64,000 bases of DNA from the NCBI RefSeq assembly GCF_029846715.1, contig NZ_JARVWW010000023.1:62001-126000 (forward strand). Direction: 5' to 3'. The notes beneath the pieces were generated by a model. The model worked only from the letters and a program-made list of their open reading frames with translations. It was not told where the DNA came from and did no database searches. Made by a program: the position numbers and the translations under genes. Source of the stretch: Bradyrhizobium nivariense (lineage in GTDB: Bacteria; Pseudomonadota; Alphaproteobacteria; Rhizobiales; Xanthobacteraceae). Within the stretch, counting starts at the first letter, position 1. Every line of letters begins with the position of its first letter. Shown here piece after piece: positions 10,101-17,587 of this stretch.

Positions 10101-10491
10101 CGACCAGCGGCATGGTGCGTAAGCCGGGGTCCATCGCGGTGACGAGCACAGCGCGGCCGCCATCGGCAAAGTCGAGCCGGGCGCAGGCGCAGGTCATCAG
10201 CGTGCCGAGGCGGGCGCCGAAGCCGCGCAGCCGTTCGAGCCTGACAGCACCGTTCGCGGGCAGCCGGCCGGCAAGCCGGACGATCTGGCGGCGGTGGCTG
10301 TCAGCCGGTCCGAAGGTCTTGTCCGCGAGGGCGGTGGCGTTGGCCGCGCCAAACAGTTTCGCGCCGACCGGATTGGCCCAGAGCACGCGCGTGCCGTCGA
10401 TCGACCAGAGCCAGGCGGGCAGCGGGGAGGTTGCGTGCACGGCCAGCCGGGGATCGCCCACGCCTCGCAACTGGAAATCCGAACTATTCAT
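7162..10491 (-). CDS. Multi-PAS sensor histidine kinase (PdhS/PleC-like)
   Basis: About 1109 residues from MNSSDFQLRG; no transmembrane helix is obvious, so it is probably cytoplasmic. A PAS-like domain near residues 20-60 is followed by Pro/Glu-rich linkers and further PAS regions near 330-450, 620-720 and 770-870. A HisKA domain holds ISHEIRAPLNAIIGFAE (His near residue 890) with SGERVIAIIDDLLELSRIE, and the ATPase domain ends the protein. The N box (NLISNSIRLA) and G1 box (RDTGHGLTE) are present, but the G2 box, normally GxGLGL, reads NSALSLSL. The HisKA type matches the PdhS/PleC/DivJ group that signals to DivK in alphaproteobacteria. There is no receiver domain. The role in cell-cycle control is inferred from the family. 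Confidence 0.87.
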   Translation of the reverse strand: MNSSDFQLRGVGDPRLAVHATSPLPAWLWSIDGTRVLWANPVGAKLFGAANATALADKTFGPADSHRRQIVRLAGRLPANGAVRLERLRGFGARLGTLMTCACARLDFADGGRAVLVTAMDPGLRTMPLVERLLRLVDGARVPMAAFAPDGLFVGASETARTLLGFRDLGEAGLDRARSDALRQGRAEMPIGIGQMVLQRVGSGADVGLVALIEPAVQQEVPATSATEGTPDPAGEAPLESAQQAPEMPGEPPPSQDAPAELALFDAFTDPVEETVQAPAQQTEQDAPAATADIAPKTPVENLPEAIVPPQPAPITIGMVESPSGHQEPPVPRQHPLRFLWQMDAEGRFVLLSDEFIRLIGPRTAAGFDRRWREIAEEFSLDPESRVAQALASQDTWAGITVNWPADGGEHLPVELAGLPVYDRERNFAGFRGFGVCRDLDGLNRLEALRRFELLVEPPAPQGPSVDVVEPEPEPEAPPPPIEPPAPEPEPEAELPEPTTAANSHPTDPETPVETPPNVLPFRAPGDTRSPTLTPIENSAFNELARQLSERLERDRETIAASSEPPVAEITPEPPTPAPEAPHAPAEWLSEPAPPAHGHSMRDRALLDLLPTGILIYRLDRLLYANPAFLARMGYAGLNALENAGGLDALYVEPGVSAASSTSQGGTPVTISATLANGEEPLPTTEAHLHTIDWDGESAHALICALPQAVTTVAAPVVAETVVAETIVPESFTALEPDAGDADAEDLAAILDTTAEGIVMFDAEGNINACNRSAEALFGYDGETLMQQNLVTLFAPESQQIVIDYLENLKSQDIASLLDHGREVLGREKKGGVIPLAMIMGRTRPDGPNFFAVFRDLSQSKQGESELTQARRLVDGAANAKADMLARISHEIRAPLNAIIGFAEVMISERFGTLGNERYGEYMKDIRASGERVIAIIDDLLELSRIETGKLDLNFANLNLNDLVEACVVVMQPQANRERIIIRTSLGHALPQVSVDARAMRQITMNLISNSIRLASAGGQVIVSTALTDRGEVALRIRDTGHGLTEREVAAAMEPFRTPPPGDAEDNSALSLSLTKALVEANRARFNIKSAGHSGTLIELVFTPALAKA

Positions 10492-11081
10492 CCGACCGGC
10501 TTCGCGTCTCGCTGTCACGCATCAATGTACGAGCTGCCGGGAATGGCAGCCTTAAGAAAGGGTTAGTATCGCCCGCAGGCGCGGGCAGGTCCACGGTCCC
10601 GGTCTATCTGGGAGGGCTTAAAGCCGCGATAACCTTAATCCGGCCGGACCAGCAAGCCGCATCGCCCCTGCATCCCCATCCTTCGAGACGCCCGCTTTTG
10701 GCGGGCCCTCAGGATGAGGGCGGAGCGCACGGCAGGAATGCCGGCAGGCACCGATGCCGCCCAGCCTCATCCTGATGAGGAGACCGCGCAGCGGTCGTCT
10801 CGAAGAACGAGGCGCGCGCTCAGACGTCACCCAAATACCTCAACCAAGGGTTACATTACCTGGTAACCTCATCCTCACCGCGAATTGAATTTTCACAACG
10901 CACCCCCAGACACGTTGCGTTGCACAATGTTGACATCTTAGGCAGCCATGGTGTGGGCGCTGGGCGAGCCATCATTCGTTTCGCGTTTCCAGACTTCGTA
11001 TCCGCCAGAACATGGCCCCGGTTGGCCGGCGGGCGCGCCAGAAGGCTCACTCCGTTTTTTCATTATTGTGAGGGACAAACC
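10492..11081. other. Intergenic region between kinase and phasin genes
   Basis: 590 bases without a convincing gene. It holds a repeat at 10677-10812, listed separately. Around 10915-10940 is an AT-richer stretch (GCACAATGTTGACATC) that could contain the phasin promoter or a regulator site, but no clear -35/-10 pair was chosen. Confidence 0.5.
10677..10812. repeat. Intergenic palindromic repeat, copy 2
   Basis: Begins CATCCTTCGAGACGCCCGCT and ends in the inverted CGTCTCGAAGAACGAGG. The first 40 bases nearly match those of the copy at 7018-7140, in the same orientation, so the two copies bracket the histidine kinase gene. The centre differs (GGCAGGAATGCCGGCAGG). Confidence 0.8.
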
Positions 11082-11516
11082 ATGACAGGTGCGACTGATC
11101 CGTTTTCTGCCTCGATCATTCCGTTCGAGGTCCCCGAGCAGATGCGTGCGTTCGCCGAAAAGGGCGTGTCGCAGGCCCGCGAGAGCTACGCCAAGTTCAA
11201 GGACGCGGCCGAAACCCACAATGGCACCGTCGAGGCCGTGTTCACCTCCGCCCACAAGGGCGCGAGCGAGTACACTGCCAAGCTGATGGAGTTCGCGAAG
11301 GCCAACACCAAAGCCCATCTCGACTTCACCCAGGAACTGTTCAGCGTGAAGTCGCCGCAGGACGCGTTCGCGCTGTGGACCAACCATTCCAAGACGCAGC
11401 TCGAGACCTTCCAGGCCCAGGCCAAGGAGCTCGCCGAGATCGCCCAGCGGGCCGCCACCGCCGCCGCCGAGCCGATCAAGGCCTCTGCCGCGAAGCTCTA
11501 CCCGCCCGCCGCCTGA
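11082..11516 (+). CDS. Phasin family protein
   Basis: 144 residues from MTGATDPFSASIIPFEVPEQ. The body is an alpha-helical, Ala-rich phasin_2-type domain (EQMRAFAEKGVSQARESYAKF, then EYTAKLMEFAKANTKAHLDF) with no signal peptide. Phasins coat polyhydroxybutyrate granules and limit coalescence. AGGGAC precedes the ATG by about five bases; longer in-frame extensions lack support. A clear terminator follows at 11541-11570, so it is probably monocistronic. Confidence 0.9.
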   Translation: MTGATDPFSASIIPFEVPEQMRAFAEKGVSQARESYAKFKDAAETHNGTVEAVFTSAHKGASEYTAKLMEFAKANTKAHLDFTQELFSVKSPQDAFALWTNHSKTQLETFQAQAKELAEIAQRAATAAAEPIKASAAKLYPPAA

Positions 11517-11540
11517 GCGATCGGGCCTGAATTCATTAAG

Positions 11541-11570
11541 AAACCCGGGCCGCGAGGCCCGGGTTTTGCT
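11541..11570 (+). terminator. Rho-independent terminator of the phasin gene
   Basis: Stem AAACCCGGGCC / GGCCCGGGTTT with a GCGA loop, followed by TTTTGCTTT. It sits 25 bases after the phasin stop codon. Confidence 0.88.
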
Positions 11571-11707
11571 TTGGAAATAACGTCGCTTAGGGCACGATTT
11601 GGGGCTGTTGCGGCCTTGCCAAAAACGCCCGTTGCACCTAGTTTCCGCCCCGTCCAGCCCCCTTAGGTCGACGGCCCGTCCAGGCGCCCAAGGCGGCTCG
11701 CAAGGAT

Positions 11708-11784
11708 GCAGTTGTAGCTCAGTTGGTTAGAGCGCCTGTCTGTGGAACAGGAGGTCGGTGGTTCGAGCCCACCCAACTGTACCA
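11708..11784 (+). tRNA. tRNA-His (GTG)
   Basis: Full cloverleaf: acceptor GCAGTTG paired with CAACTGT, T8 A9, D arm, anticodon stem CCTGT/ACAGG with loop CTGTGGA (anticodon GTG), T arm GGTGG-TTCGAGC-CCACC, and an encoded CCA end. Position -1 is T rather than G, the first pair is G1-U72 and the discriminator is A73. This set is known for the alphaproteobacterial tRNA-His that lacks the usual G-1. An AT-richer accessory segment begins just downstream. Confidence 0.96.
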
Positions 11785-12039
11785 GTGAGTTCCGAGGCTT
11801 AGCCGAAAATCTGAGAGCCGGAAAATCAGCTTCAGCGCAAGCTATTTGCTGAACTTCATTGTTTCACGAAGAAGCCGCGTTGGCCACGGGTCTGCCCTTT
11901 GCTAACGGTTGCTGCCCCATTGGCTCTTCAATGCCTTTCGGTCCACTTCTGAAGGGCGACAGGCGCTCGGATAGCGAAACCCGTATAGGTAGAGTAGAAT
12001 AGGATATTTCCACCTGCTCTTACGCCTTTGAGGTTACAT

Positions 12040-13446
12040 TTGAAGTCGATCATCATTTCTACCAAGGACTTTATTCAGATCGTTGCCCGTGATGAGAGCC
12101 ATTTCTTTGACATCAAGGAATTCGCCGTCGGCGGGAGGGCCGTACAAAAAATTGCGGCAGCGTTCTCAAATGCGGACGGAGGCGAATTTATTGTTGGTAT
12201 AAAAGATAAGGCTTCCGGCCTGCCACCTACAGAACGGTGGGAGGGAATCGCGGATGTCGAGAAATTCAATAGCCATCTTCAGGCGCTATTCGAGGTGAAG
12301 CCTGCTCTAGATGTAAAATATGAATTTCTGCAGCGCGACGGCGTCTCGGGATACGCGCTGCGCATTACCTTGGAAAAAGGAACGCAAGTCTGCACAACTG
12401 CCGACGGTACTATCTACGTCCGGCAGGGCGCGCAATCGTTGCCGGTAAAGGACCCAGACAGGATACAGCAGCTCAATTTTTCTAAGGGCGCCGTCTCTTA
12501 CGAAGATTTCCTTCTTCCTGATTTGCCGCCTGAGCAGATCACTGAGGGAAAGGAAGTGCTCGGCTTTCTCACAAACTATTCGCCTAAGACCGATGCTTTA
12601 GAGTTCTGCCTGAACCAAAATCTTCTCGACTTTAAGAGCTGGCAGCTTCGCGTTGTCTCCGCACTTCTTTTCCATCCCGCGCCTAGTGCGGTTATCCCCA
12701 AAAAATGTGCCCTGAAGATCACGCGGTACGAAACCAAAGAGGACGACCCAGAGCGCGATCATCTTGCCGAGCAGGCAACGATTGAAGGACCTGCTTATCA
12801 ACTGATCCATAGCGCCGTTGCCCGCGTCACTGAAATGATGTCGAGCATTGAAGTTTGGACGAATGACGGCCTAAAAAAGATTGAATATCCGCCGGAGGCG
12901 CTTTGGGAGACGATTGTCAACGCAGTACTCCACCGCGACTACTCAATCTCCGACGATATCCAGATCCTTATCTTTGACAATCGAATTGAAATTCTCAGTC
13001 CGGGCAAGTTGCCCGGTTACGTGAATATCGAGAACATTCTCGATGCCCGCTTTTCGCGGAATGCAAAGCTGGTTCGCACGCTGAATCGCTATAAGGATGC
13101 TCCAAATAAAGATCTCGGCGAGGGTCTGAACACGACATTTCAAAAGATGAAGGAGTTCGGATTGAAGGACCCCATCATTACGGAGGAGGGCAACTACGTG
13201 AAGGTGATTTTGCCCCACCTGCCGTTAGCGGCTCCAACGGTAGCGATTATCGATTTTTTGCGGCAGCATGATCAGATAACGAACCGGCAAGCGCGCGATC
13301 TGACCGGCATTCGGTCTGAGAACTCTGTCAAGACGGAATTCTACAAGTTGCGGGATGAAGGACATATTGAGCGGGTGCCTGGCCTAGCTGGAAACAAATC
13401 GGCCTGGCAGTTGACCGCGAAGGGAAAAGCGTTTCTTCAGGAATAG
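12040..13446 (+). CDS. Schlafen AlbA_2 domain / RecG-like ATPase protein
   Basis: About 468 residues. The N-terminal AlbA_2 (Schlafen-type) domain covers roughly residues 18-130 (ESHFFDIKEFAVGG, then AAAFSNADGGEFIVGIKD). A GHKL-type ATP-binding C-terminal region near 280-400 contains YPPEALWETIVNAVLHRDYS and DNRIEILSPGKLPG, and a winged helix ends the protein. Proteins of this build are annotated as transcriptional regulators or RecG-like helicases and are common in defence islands. A TTG start at 12040 has TGAGG six bases upstream; a TTG at 12028 is the alternative. It is the first gene after tRNA-His and is visibly poorer in GC than the core genes. Confidence 0.8.
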   Translation: MKSIIISTKDFIQIVARDESHFFDIKEFAVGGRAVQKIAAAFSNADGGEFIVGIKDKASGLPPTERWEGIADVEKFNSHLQALFEVKPALDVKYEFLQRDGVSGYALRITLEKGTQVCTTADGTIYVRQGAQSLPVKDPDRIQQLNFSKGAVSYEDFLLPDLPPEQITEGKEVLGFLTNYSPKTDALEFCLNQNLLDFKSWQLRVVSALLFHPAPSAVIPKKCALKITRYETKEDDPERDHLAEQATIEGPAYQLIHSAVARVTEMMSSIEVWTNDGLKKIEYPPEALWETIVNAVLHRDYSISDDIQILIFDNRIEILSPGKLPGYVNIENILDARFSRNAKLVRTLNRYKDAPNKDLGEGLNTTFQKMKEFGLKDPIITEEGNYVKVILPHLPLAAPTVAIIDFLRQHDQITNRQARDLTGIRSENSVKTEFYKLRDEGHIERVPGLAGNKSAWQLTAKGKAFLQE

Positions 13447-13541
13447 CGGGAGCACGAACGTAAGGTGGTTGATGCACAACGTATTCCAGCTGACACAATG
13501 CACGCGTTGCTTATCCGTTGAACCTTCAAGGTTGACCGCCG

Positions 13542-14390
13542 ATGGCGCCCCAGATTGACAAGCAATCGTTTCTGAATCTCGCGCCCGAGTACTACCTGCT
13601 GGCGCTCTACGTGTACTCCGAATACTCTCAAGACTATTACACTGACCTAGCCTGGCAAAAGGAGTTCGCCGTCCGCGACGAAGGCGCTGACGAGGACTAT
13701 TGCTATGTAGAGAGCGACGCTTTGCGTGCGGAAGCGCTCCGGTTGATGGTACAGCGCGGCGCGATAACGATCATTGACGATCACTTCGGACCGACCATCT
13801 GGCAAAAGACCGGAGAGATGGATGCCTTGGTAGCTGGACTTGAAATCACACCCGGCAACGTCTTTTTCAAGGCTAAAGTTTCTGGCAATCCGCGGGGCTG
13901 GTTACAAAGTGCGCTCCAGAAGGTTAACATCCGCGCGTACGAACTCAGCATAACAAATGCAGATTTCGATCGAACGTCCATTGGCGATATTGCGCTAGAA
14001 GCGGCCTCCGAAGTAAAAGACGTTGATCCCATCGATGAGTGGGCGCCGATCAAATTGGATCCAACCGATCCGCTTGTTGCCGAGGCGGTCGATAAGCTAA
14101 ATGCAGCAACCGAGGCGATTGAGCAGGACAATGGCTATGCCGCTGAACGCTCGCAAGAACGCGACGCAGTTGTCAGCGATCTGAAAGGCGGCCTTGAAAA
14201 ACTCAAATCAGGTGAAGTGAGCATCGGCTGGTTCAAGCGGACTATCAACGCGCTCAAGACTGCAAGCACCACGTTTGCGAACACCGTAAAAGCGCAAACG
14301 ATCGAGGGAGCCATGCAGGGCCTAAGAGAGGTGGCGAAGGCACATATGAAGGATGCGATCGAAGCGTTGATGCATCTCTGGCCATTTTAG
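13542..14390 (+). CDS. Hypothetical protein, 282 aa
   Basis: Not recognised. It begins MAPQIDKQSFLNLAPEYYLL. The N-terminal half has a mixed, possibly winged-helix fold (ESDALRAEALRLMVQRGAI). The C-terminal half is helical and coiled-coil-like from about residue 180 (VAEAVDKLNAATEAIEQDNG, then DAVVSDLKGGLEKLKSGEVS). There is no signal peptide; the final 40 residues include TFANTVKAQTIEGAMQGLRE and end MHLWPF. It lies 95 bp after the AlbA_2 gene on the same strand and has similar atypical composition, so the two may form one unit. Confidence 0.7.
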   Translation: MAPQIDKQSFLNLAPEYYLLALYVYSEYSQDYYTDLAWQKEFAVRDEGADEDYCYVESDALRAEALRLMVQRGAITIIDDHFGPTIWQKTGEMDALVAGLEITPGNVFFKAKVSGNPRGWLQSALQKVNIRAYELSITNADFDRTSIGDIALEAASEVKDVDPIDEWAPIKLDPTDPLVAEAVDKLNAATEAIEQDNGYAAERSQERDAVVSDLKGGLEKLKSGEVSIGWFKRTINALKTASTTFANTVKAQTIEGAMQGLREVAKAHMKDAIEALMHLWPF

Positions 14391-14427
14391 CGTCGGACAC
14401 TGCGCATTTGTGCGATGTATCAATGGC

Positions 14428-14519
14428 ATTACGGTGACAGTGCATGAACTCCCGATCCCACCGGGTGCTCGCTGTCCGCAACGCTGGTCAATGTCAATTT
14501 CATGCACTGTCACCATAAC
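14428..14519. repeat. Short inverted-repeat element (MITE-like), copy A
   Basis: Left end ATTACGGTGACAGTGCATGA, right end CATGCACTGTCACCATAAC; about 90 bp with no coding capacity. A partial duplicate of the right end (CTGTCACCATAACTCC) follows. The same termini occur at 15897, 17206 and 18614. Confidence 0.8.
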
Positions 14520-14676
14520 TCCTCTGTCACCATAACTCCTGAATTCGGCTTGGCCGCAGGCTATCGGGGTTATTTTATGAGCGTGGACGCTTGTATTATC
14601 TAGCCGCCCTAGTCGAGGGCTCTCGAAGACTATGGCGCACTGGCGCTAGGATCACTTGCTTTTAGGGAGGATTTCG

Positions 14677-15567
14677 ATGTTGGAGAAAGCCAAGGATTTC
14701 ACAGCGAATTTTGTGCGCGCCGAGCGGATTTCCCTAAAGCTGCATCCGGAATTGAACGAGAAATGGGTTCAAGGGCTTATTGCGAAAGAGCCTTCAATAT
14801 TGGGCTTGGGGGATTTAGTGCTTCGCGACAAGGAGCGTATGCAGCCGCGAGCCGGAAGGCTTGACTTGCTGCTTGAGGACCCTGATCCCGACGCAGAGCG
14901 GCGCTACGAAGTCGAGATTCAATTGGGGCCAACCGACGAAACGCACATAATTCGGACCATTGAGTATTGGGACATCGAGCGAAAGCGATATCCGCAGTAT
15001 GATCACTGCGCGGTGCTGGTGGCGGAGGATATAACCAGCCGTTTCTTCAATGTGATATCGCTGTTCAACGGCACAATTCCATTTATTGCCTTGCAGATGC
15101 AGGCTCTCCGGGTCGGCGAACACAACACTCTTGTATTCACAAGGGTAATCGACGTGTTGAAGCGTGGCTTGGAAGAAGGGCCGCCGCCTCCTCCGACCGA
15201 TCGAGCGTATTGGGAGCACAAGGGTTCGGCTGGCACCGTGCAATTGGCGGATGAGTTGCTTAAGATCGTGCGCGAGTTCGACGCAAAACTGCAACTTTCC
15301 TACAACAAGCACTACATAGGAATTTTCCAGAATGGGCAGCCATTGAACTTCTGCAGGTTCGCGCCCAAGAAAAATACGATCAATTTAGCGATCCGACTGG
15401 AACAGTCAGATGACATTGATAACGAGATCGAGGAAGCGGGCATTGAAAAGCTTAGCCACGCGCAAGACGGCGCCTATAGGCTTTCATTGCAAATGAACGA
15501 CGTTGCGAAGCATCGCGAGTTTTTGAAGAAGCTGATGAAAGCCGCCTACGATACTTTCACGGCCTAG
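14677..15567 (+). CDS. PD-(D/E)XK nuclease-like protein
   Basis: 296 residues from MLEKAKDFTANF, chosen because AGGGAGG lies six bases before this ATG. A possible restriction-endonuclease-type core is visible: E38 in AKEPSILGLG, D63 in AGRLDLLLEDP and the strand YEVEIQLG (E78/E80 with Q82 in the usual Lys place), followed by IIRTIEYWDIERKRYPQYDH. The C-terminal third may be a separate substrate-binding domain. It could be a nuclease of a defence or mobile element; the Lys-to-Gln change means activity is not assured. It lies in the atypical segment with the AlbA_2 gene. Confidence 0.6.
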   Translation: MLEKAKDFTANFVRAERISLKLHPELNEKWVQGLIAKEPSILGLGDLVLRDKERMQPRAGRLDLLLEDPDPDAERRYEVEIQLGPTDETHIIRTIEYWDIERKRYPQYDHCAVLVAEDITSRFFNVISLFNGTIPFIALQMQALRVGEHNTLVFTRVIDVLKRGLEEGPPPPPTDRAYWEHKGSAGTVQLADELLKIVREFDAKLQLSYNKHYIGIFQNGQPLNFCRFAPKKNTINLAIRLEQSDDIDNEIEEAGIEKLSHAQDGAYRLSLQMNDVAKHREFLKKLMKAAYDTFTA

Positions 15568-15571
15568 TTGA

Positions 15572-15805
15572 TTACCTATCTCGTTGCCTAGCGCTAGCAC
15601 TAGGCCTCTTTGTCGCGAGTGCTTTGTTTCTTCTGGCTAAAATTTCTCGGGCCAGCGACCCGAATTGAGCTTCCATCACTTTGATTATGCGCTGAGTTTG
15701 CTCGGATTCAACCTCGAAGAAATCGACGCCACGCTCATCTTGCGCCCACGCTTGAAATATAGCGGTGATCAATCCCGTTACTGAAAGTGCCGTGGTAGTT
15801 GACAT
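15572..15805 (-). CDS. Hypothetical small protein, 77 aa
   Basis: Starts MSTTTALSVTGLITAIFQAW and continues as a helical, charged protein (EVESEQTQRIIKVMEAQFGS, EILARRNKALATKR). No ribosome-binding site is visible at the ATG, and a TTG at 15883 would give a longer form. Codon use looks coding, but no family is recognised. It converges on the nuclease-like gene with four bases between stops. Confidence 0.4.
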   Translation of the reverse strand: MSTTTALSVTGLITAIFQAWAQDERGVDFFEVESEQTQRIIKVMEAQFGSLAREILARRNKALATKRPSASARQRDR

Positions 15806-15896
15806 TGAAATTGGCGCTAGCTCAATAATAGCATACTGCCCCTCAGTTGTGCCCCATAAGATTAAAACGGAAAGTGGCGCCAATGACTATTGCTCG

Positions 15897-15985
15897 ATTA
15901 CGGTGACAGTGCACAAAACTCTCGACGCCTGGGAGTGCCCCTATCCGCAACTGCTCAAAGCCAGTTTTGTGCACGGTCGCCGTAG
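15897..15985. repeat. Short inverted-repeat element (MITE-like), copy B
   Basis: Left end ATTACGGTGACAGTGCACAA, right end TTGTGCACGGTCGCCGTAG; about 89 bp. It is the same class as the element at 14428-14519 and lies just upstream of tenA. Confidence 0.75.
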
Positions 15986-16059
15986 CTCCTCGGTTCGCAA
16001 TGCGCTATTGGTAGCGAGCCAAAGACGTTCATGGAAAAGCAAGCCAGGCGAAAAAGATC

Positions 16060-16734
16060 GTGAGTTTCTTCGAGCGTCTCAAGACAGAAGCATCCGTTGA
16101 GTGGCGGGCTTACACCGAGCATCCCTTCACGAACGGATTGGCAGACGGCTCGCTCCCCGAAGCGGCGTTTCGTCATTACCTCGTTCAAGACTACCTGTTC
16201 CTCATCGAGTTTGCTCGCGCCTACGCGCTCTCGGTCTACAAGTCGCCCAGACTTGCCGACATGCGTGAAGCAGCGGCCGGCCTTTCGGCCATCCTCGATG
16301 TCGAGATGAACCTGCATGTGAAGCTCTGTGCCGAATGGGGTCTATCCCCGACCGACCTTGAACAGGCCCCTCCGGCGGCCGAGATGCTGGCCTATACACG
16401 CTACGTGCTCGACGCGGGAATGCGCGGCGATCTGCTGGCCCTCAAGGTGGCACTTGCCCCCTGCGTGATCGGGTACGCGGAGATCGCAACGCGGCTCGCC
16501 TCGCGACCCGATGCGGACGCTGCGACGAACGCCTATCGCGTTTGGATCGCCGAGTACGCCGGCGCGCCGTACCAGGAGGTCGCTGCCAAAGCGCGGGCGC
16601 ATATGGAGCATCTCGCCGATCTCTACGCCACGCCGGCCCGCGAGGCAGAACTGATTGCGATCTTCAAGGAGGCCACCCGACTCGAGGCAGACTTCTGGGG
16701 GATGGCCTGGCGCGCGGGCCAGCGTGTTCAATAG
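16060..16734 (+). CDS. tenA: TenA family aminopyrimidine aminohydrolase / thiaminase II
   Basis: 224 residues, typical TenA length. Signature features: AFRHYLVQDYLFLIEFARAY (active-site Asp in the QD pair), LAPCVIGYAEIA with the catalytic Cys, and LEADFWGMAW near the end with the acidic residue. TenA salvages the thiamine pyrimidine by hydrolysing aminopyrimidines. The start is GTG with a weak AGGCG upstream. No thiamine biosynthesis gene or TPP riboswitch is next to it, and it lies between mobile-looking repeats, so it may be an isolated salvage gene. Confidence 0.9.
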   Translation: MSFFERLKTEASVEWRAYTEHPFTNGLADGSLPEAAFRHYLVQDYLFLIEFARAYALSVYKSPRLADMREAAAGLSAILDVEMNLHVKLCAEWGLSPTDLEQAPPAAEMLAYTRYVLDAGMRGDLLALKVALAPCVIGYAEIATRLASRPDADAATNAYRVWIAEYAGAPYQEVAAKARAHMEHLADLYATPAREAELIAIFKEATRLEADFWGMAWRAGQRVQ

Positions 16735-16897
16735 CCCCTTCGGCAGTCGCCAGACTCATAACCTGAAGCAGGCTCATAACCTGAAGGTCATACAATTACG
16801 ATGACAGACATCAGGTCTGCCGGCTGTGTCCGGCTGGACCCTATTCAGCATTTGGGGTACGCTTCGGGATACAGCAACATGTCAGCGGAGGTCCTCC

Positions 16898-17068
16898 GTG
16901 GAACATCGCGGCGTAAGCTTCTCCATCGTCGAAATGCGCTATTTATCCGGTTGGCAGTGGACTGTCGGTAAGGGCCGAACCGTGTCGGTCGGTGTTTGTT
17001 CGACGAGGCTGGACGCGATCCGCCAGGCTCAGACTTTCATTGACGCGATTATGGACTGGGCTGCCTGA
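16898..17068 (+). CDS. Small hypothetical protein, 56 aa (Bradyrhizobium-type)
   Basis: A GTG start preceded by GGAGGTCCTCC gives a 56-residue protein with the pattern HRGVSFSIVEMRYLSGWQWT and STRLDAIRQAQTFIDAIMDW. Similar short proteins with a beta-rich N-terminus and a C-terminal helix are abundant in Bradyrhizobium genomes, from memory. Function unknown. Confidence 0.55.
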   Translation: MEHRGVSFSIVEMRYLSGWQWTVGKGRTVSVGVCSTRLDAIRQAQTFIDAIMDWAA

Positions 17069-17079
17069 GTGGCGTGGAA

Positions 17080-17205
17080 TTACTTCACCGCCGCCACGAA
17101 CATCACCACCACCGGCAACGTCACCGCCGCCAGCAGCGTCCCCAGCGCCACCGCGCCCGACACGGGGTTCACCAGCCGCTCGTACTGAACCGCAAAAAAT
17201 ATACC
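17080..17205 (-). pseudogene. 3' fragment of an AEC-family permease gene
   Basis: The minus strand encodes FAVQYERLVNPVSGAVALGT followed by LLAAVTLPVVVMFVAAVK and a stop. This closely matches the last residues of the complete AEC permease at 19932-20870 (FAVQYQRLVNPVSGAVALGT). The match stops exactly where the inverted-repeat element at 17206 begins, and no upstream part of the gene exists. It is a decayed partial copy. Confidence 0.85.
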
Positions 17206-17416
17206 ATTGCGGTGACAGTGCACGAAACTCCACGTCCTGCTGGGGGCTTCCCGGCTTGGACGGTTTGGATCCTCTCGTTTGCCAACTTGAGCCATCGCTT
17301 GGTCAGTCGTAAGAGGCCGGCGAAGACACGCTCGTCGCCGAGCGGCCGGCCGACGCTACCTGCGGCAAGGCACCTGCGACACCCGGCAACATAAATTAGT
17401 GCACTGTCACCGTAAT
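17206..17416 (-). mobile_element. Inverted-repeat element with RAYT-like C-terminal remnant, copy C
   Basis: 211 bp with near-perfect 18-bp terminal inverted repeats (ATTGCGGTGACAGTGCAC and GTGCACTGTCACCGTAAT). On the minus strand it encodes a stretch related to the C-terminus of REP-associated tyrosine transposases (GRPLGDERVFAGLLRLTK-type), then KREDPNRPSREAPSRTW up to the terminus. A near-identical copy is at 18614. The catalytic part of any transposase is missing. Confidence 0.75.
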
Positions 17417-17587
17417 CACTGAACCGTCACCACGTCCCCGAATTCAATCCGAAGGGCAAAGAGCCGCATTGGGGCCGACGGAAGCTGAAGAGGGATCAAC
17501 GATCATCTTTCTCTGGGGAGACGCCACACGATTTTCATTTTGTCGGAATCAAATTGAGCCGTTGTTTCAATTATAAGGACGTCATTC

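Noticed and set aside
8150..10555. Long open frames on the plus strand opposite the histidine kinase
   Set aside because: They are shadows of a high-GC gene; the minus frame has clear HisKA and ATPase motifs.
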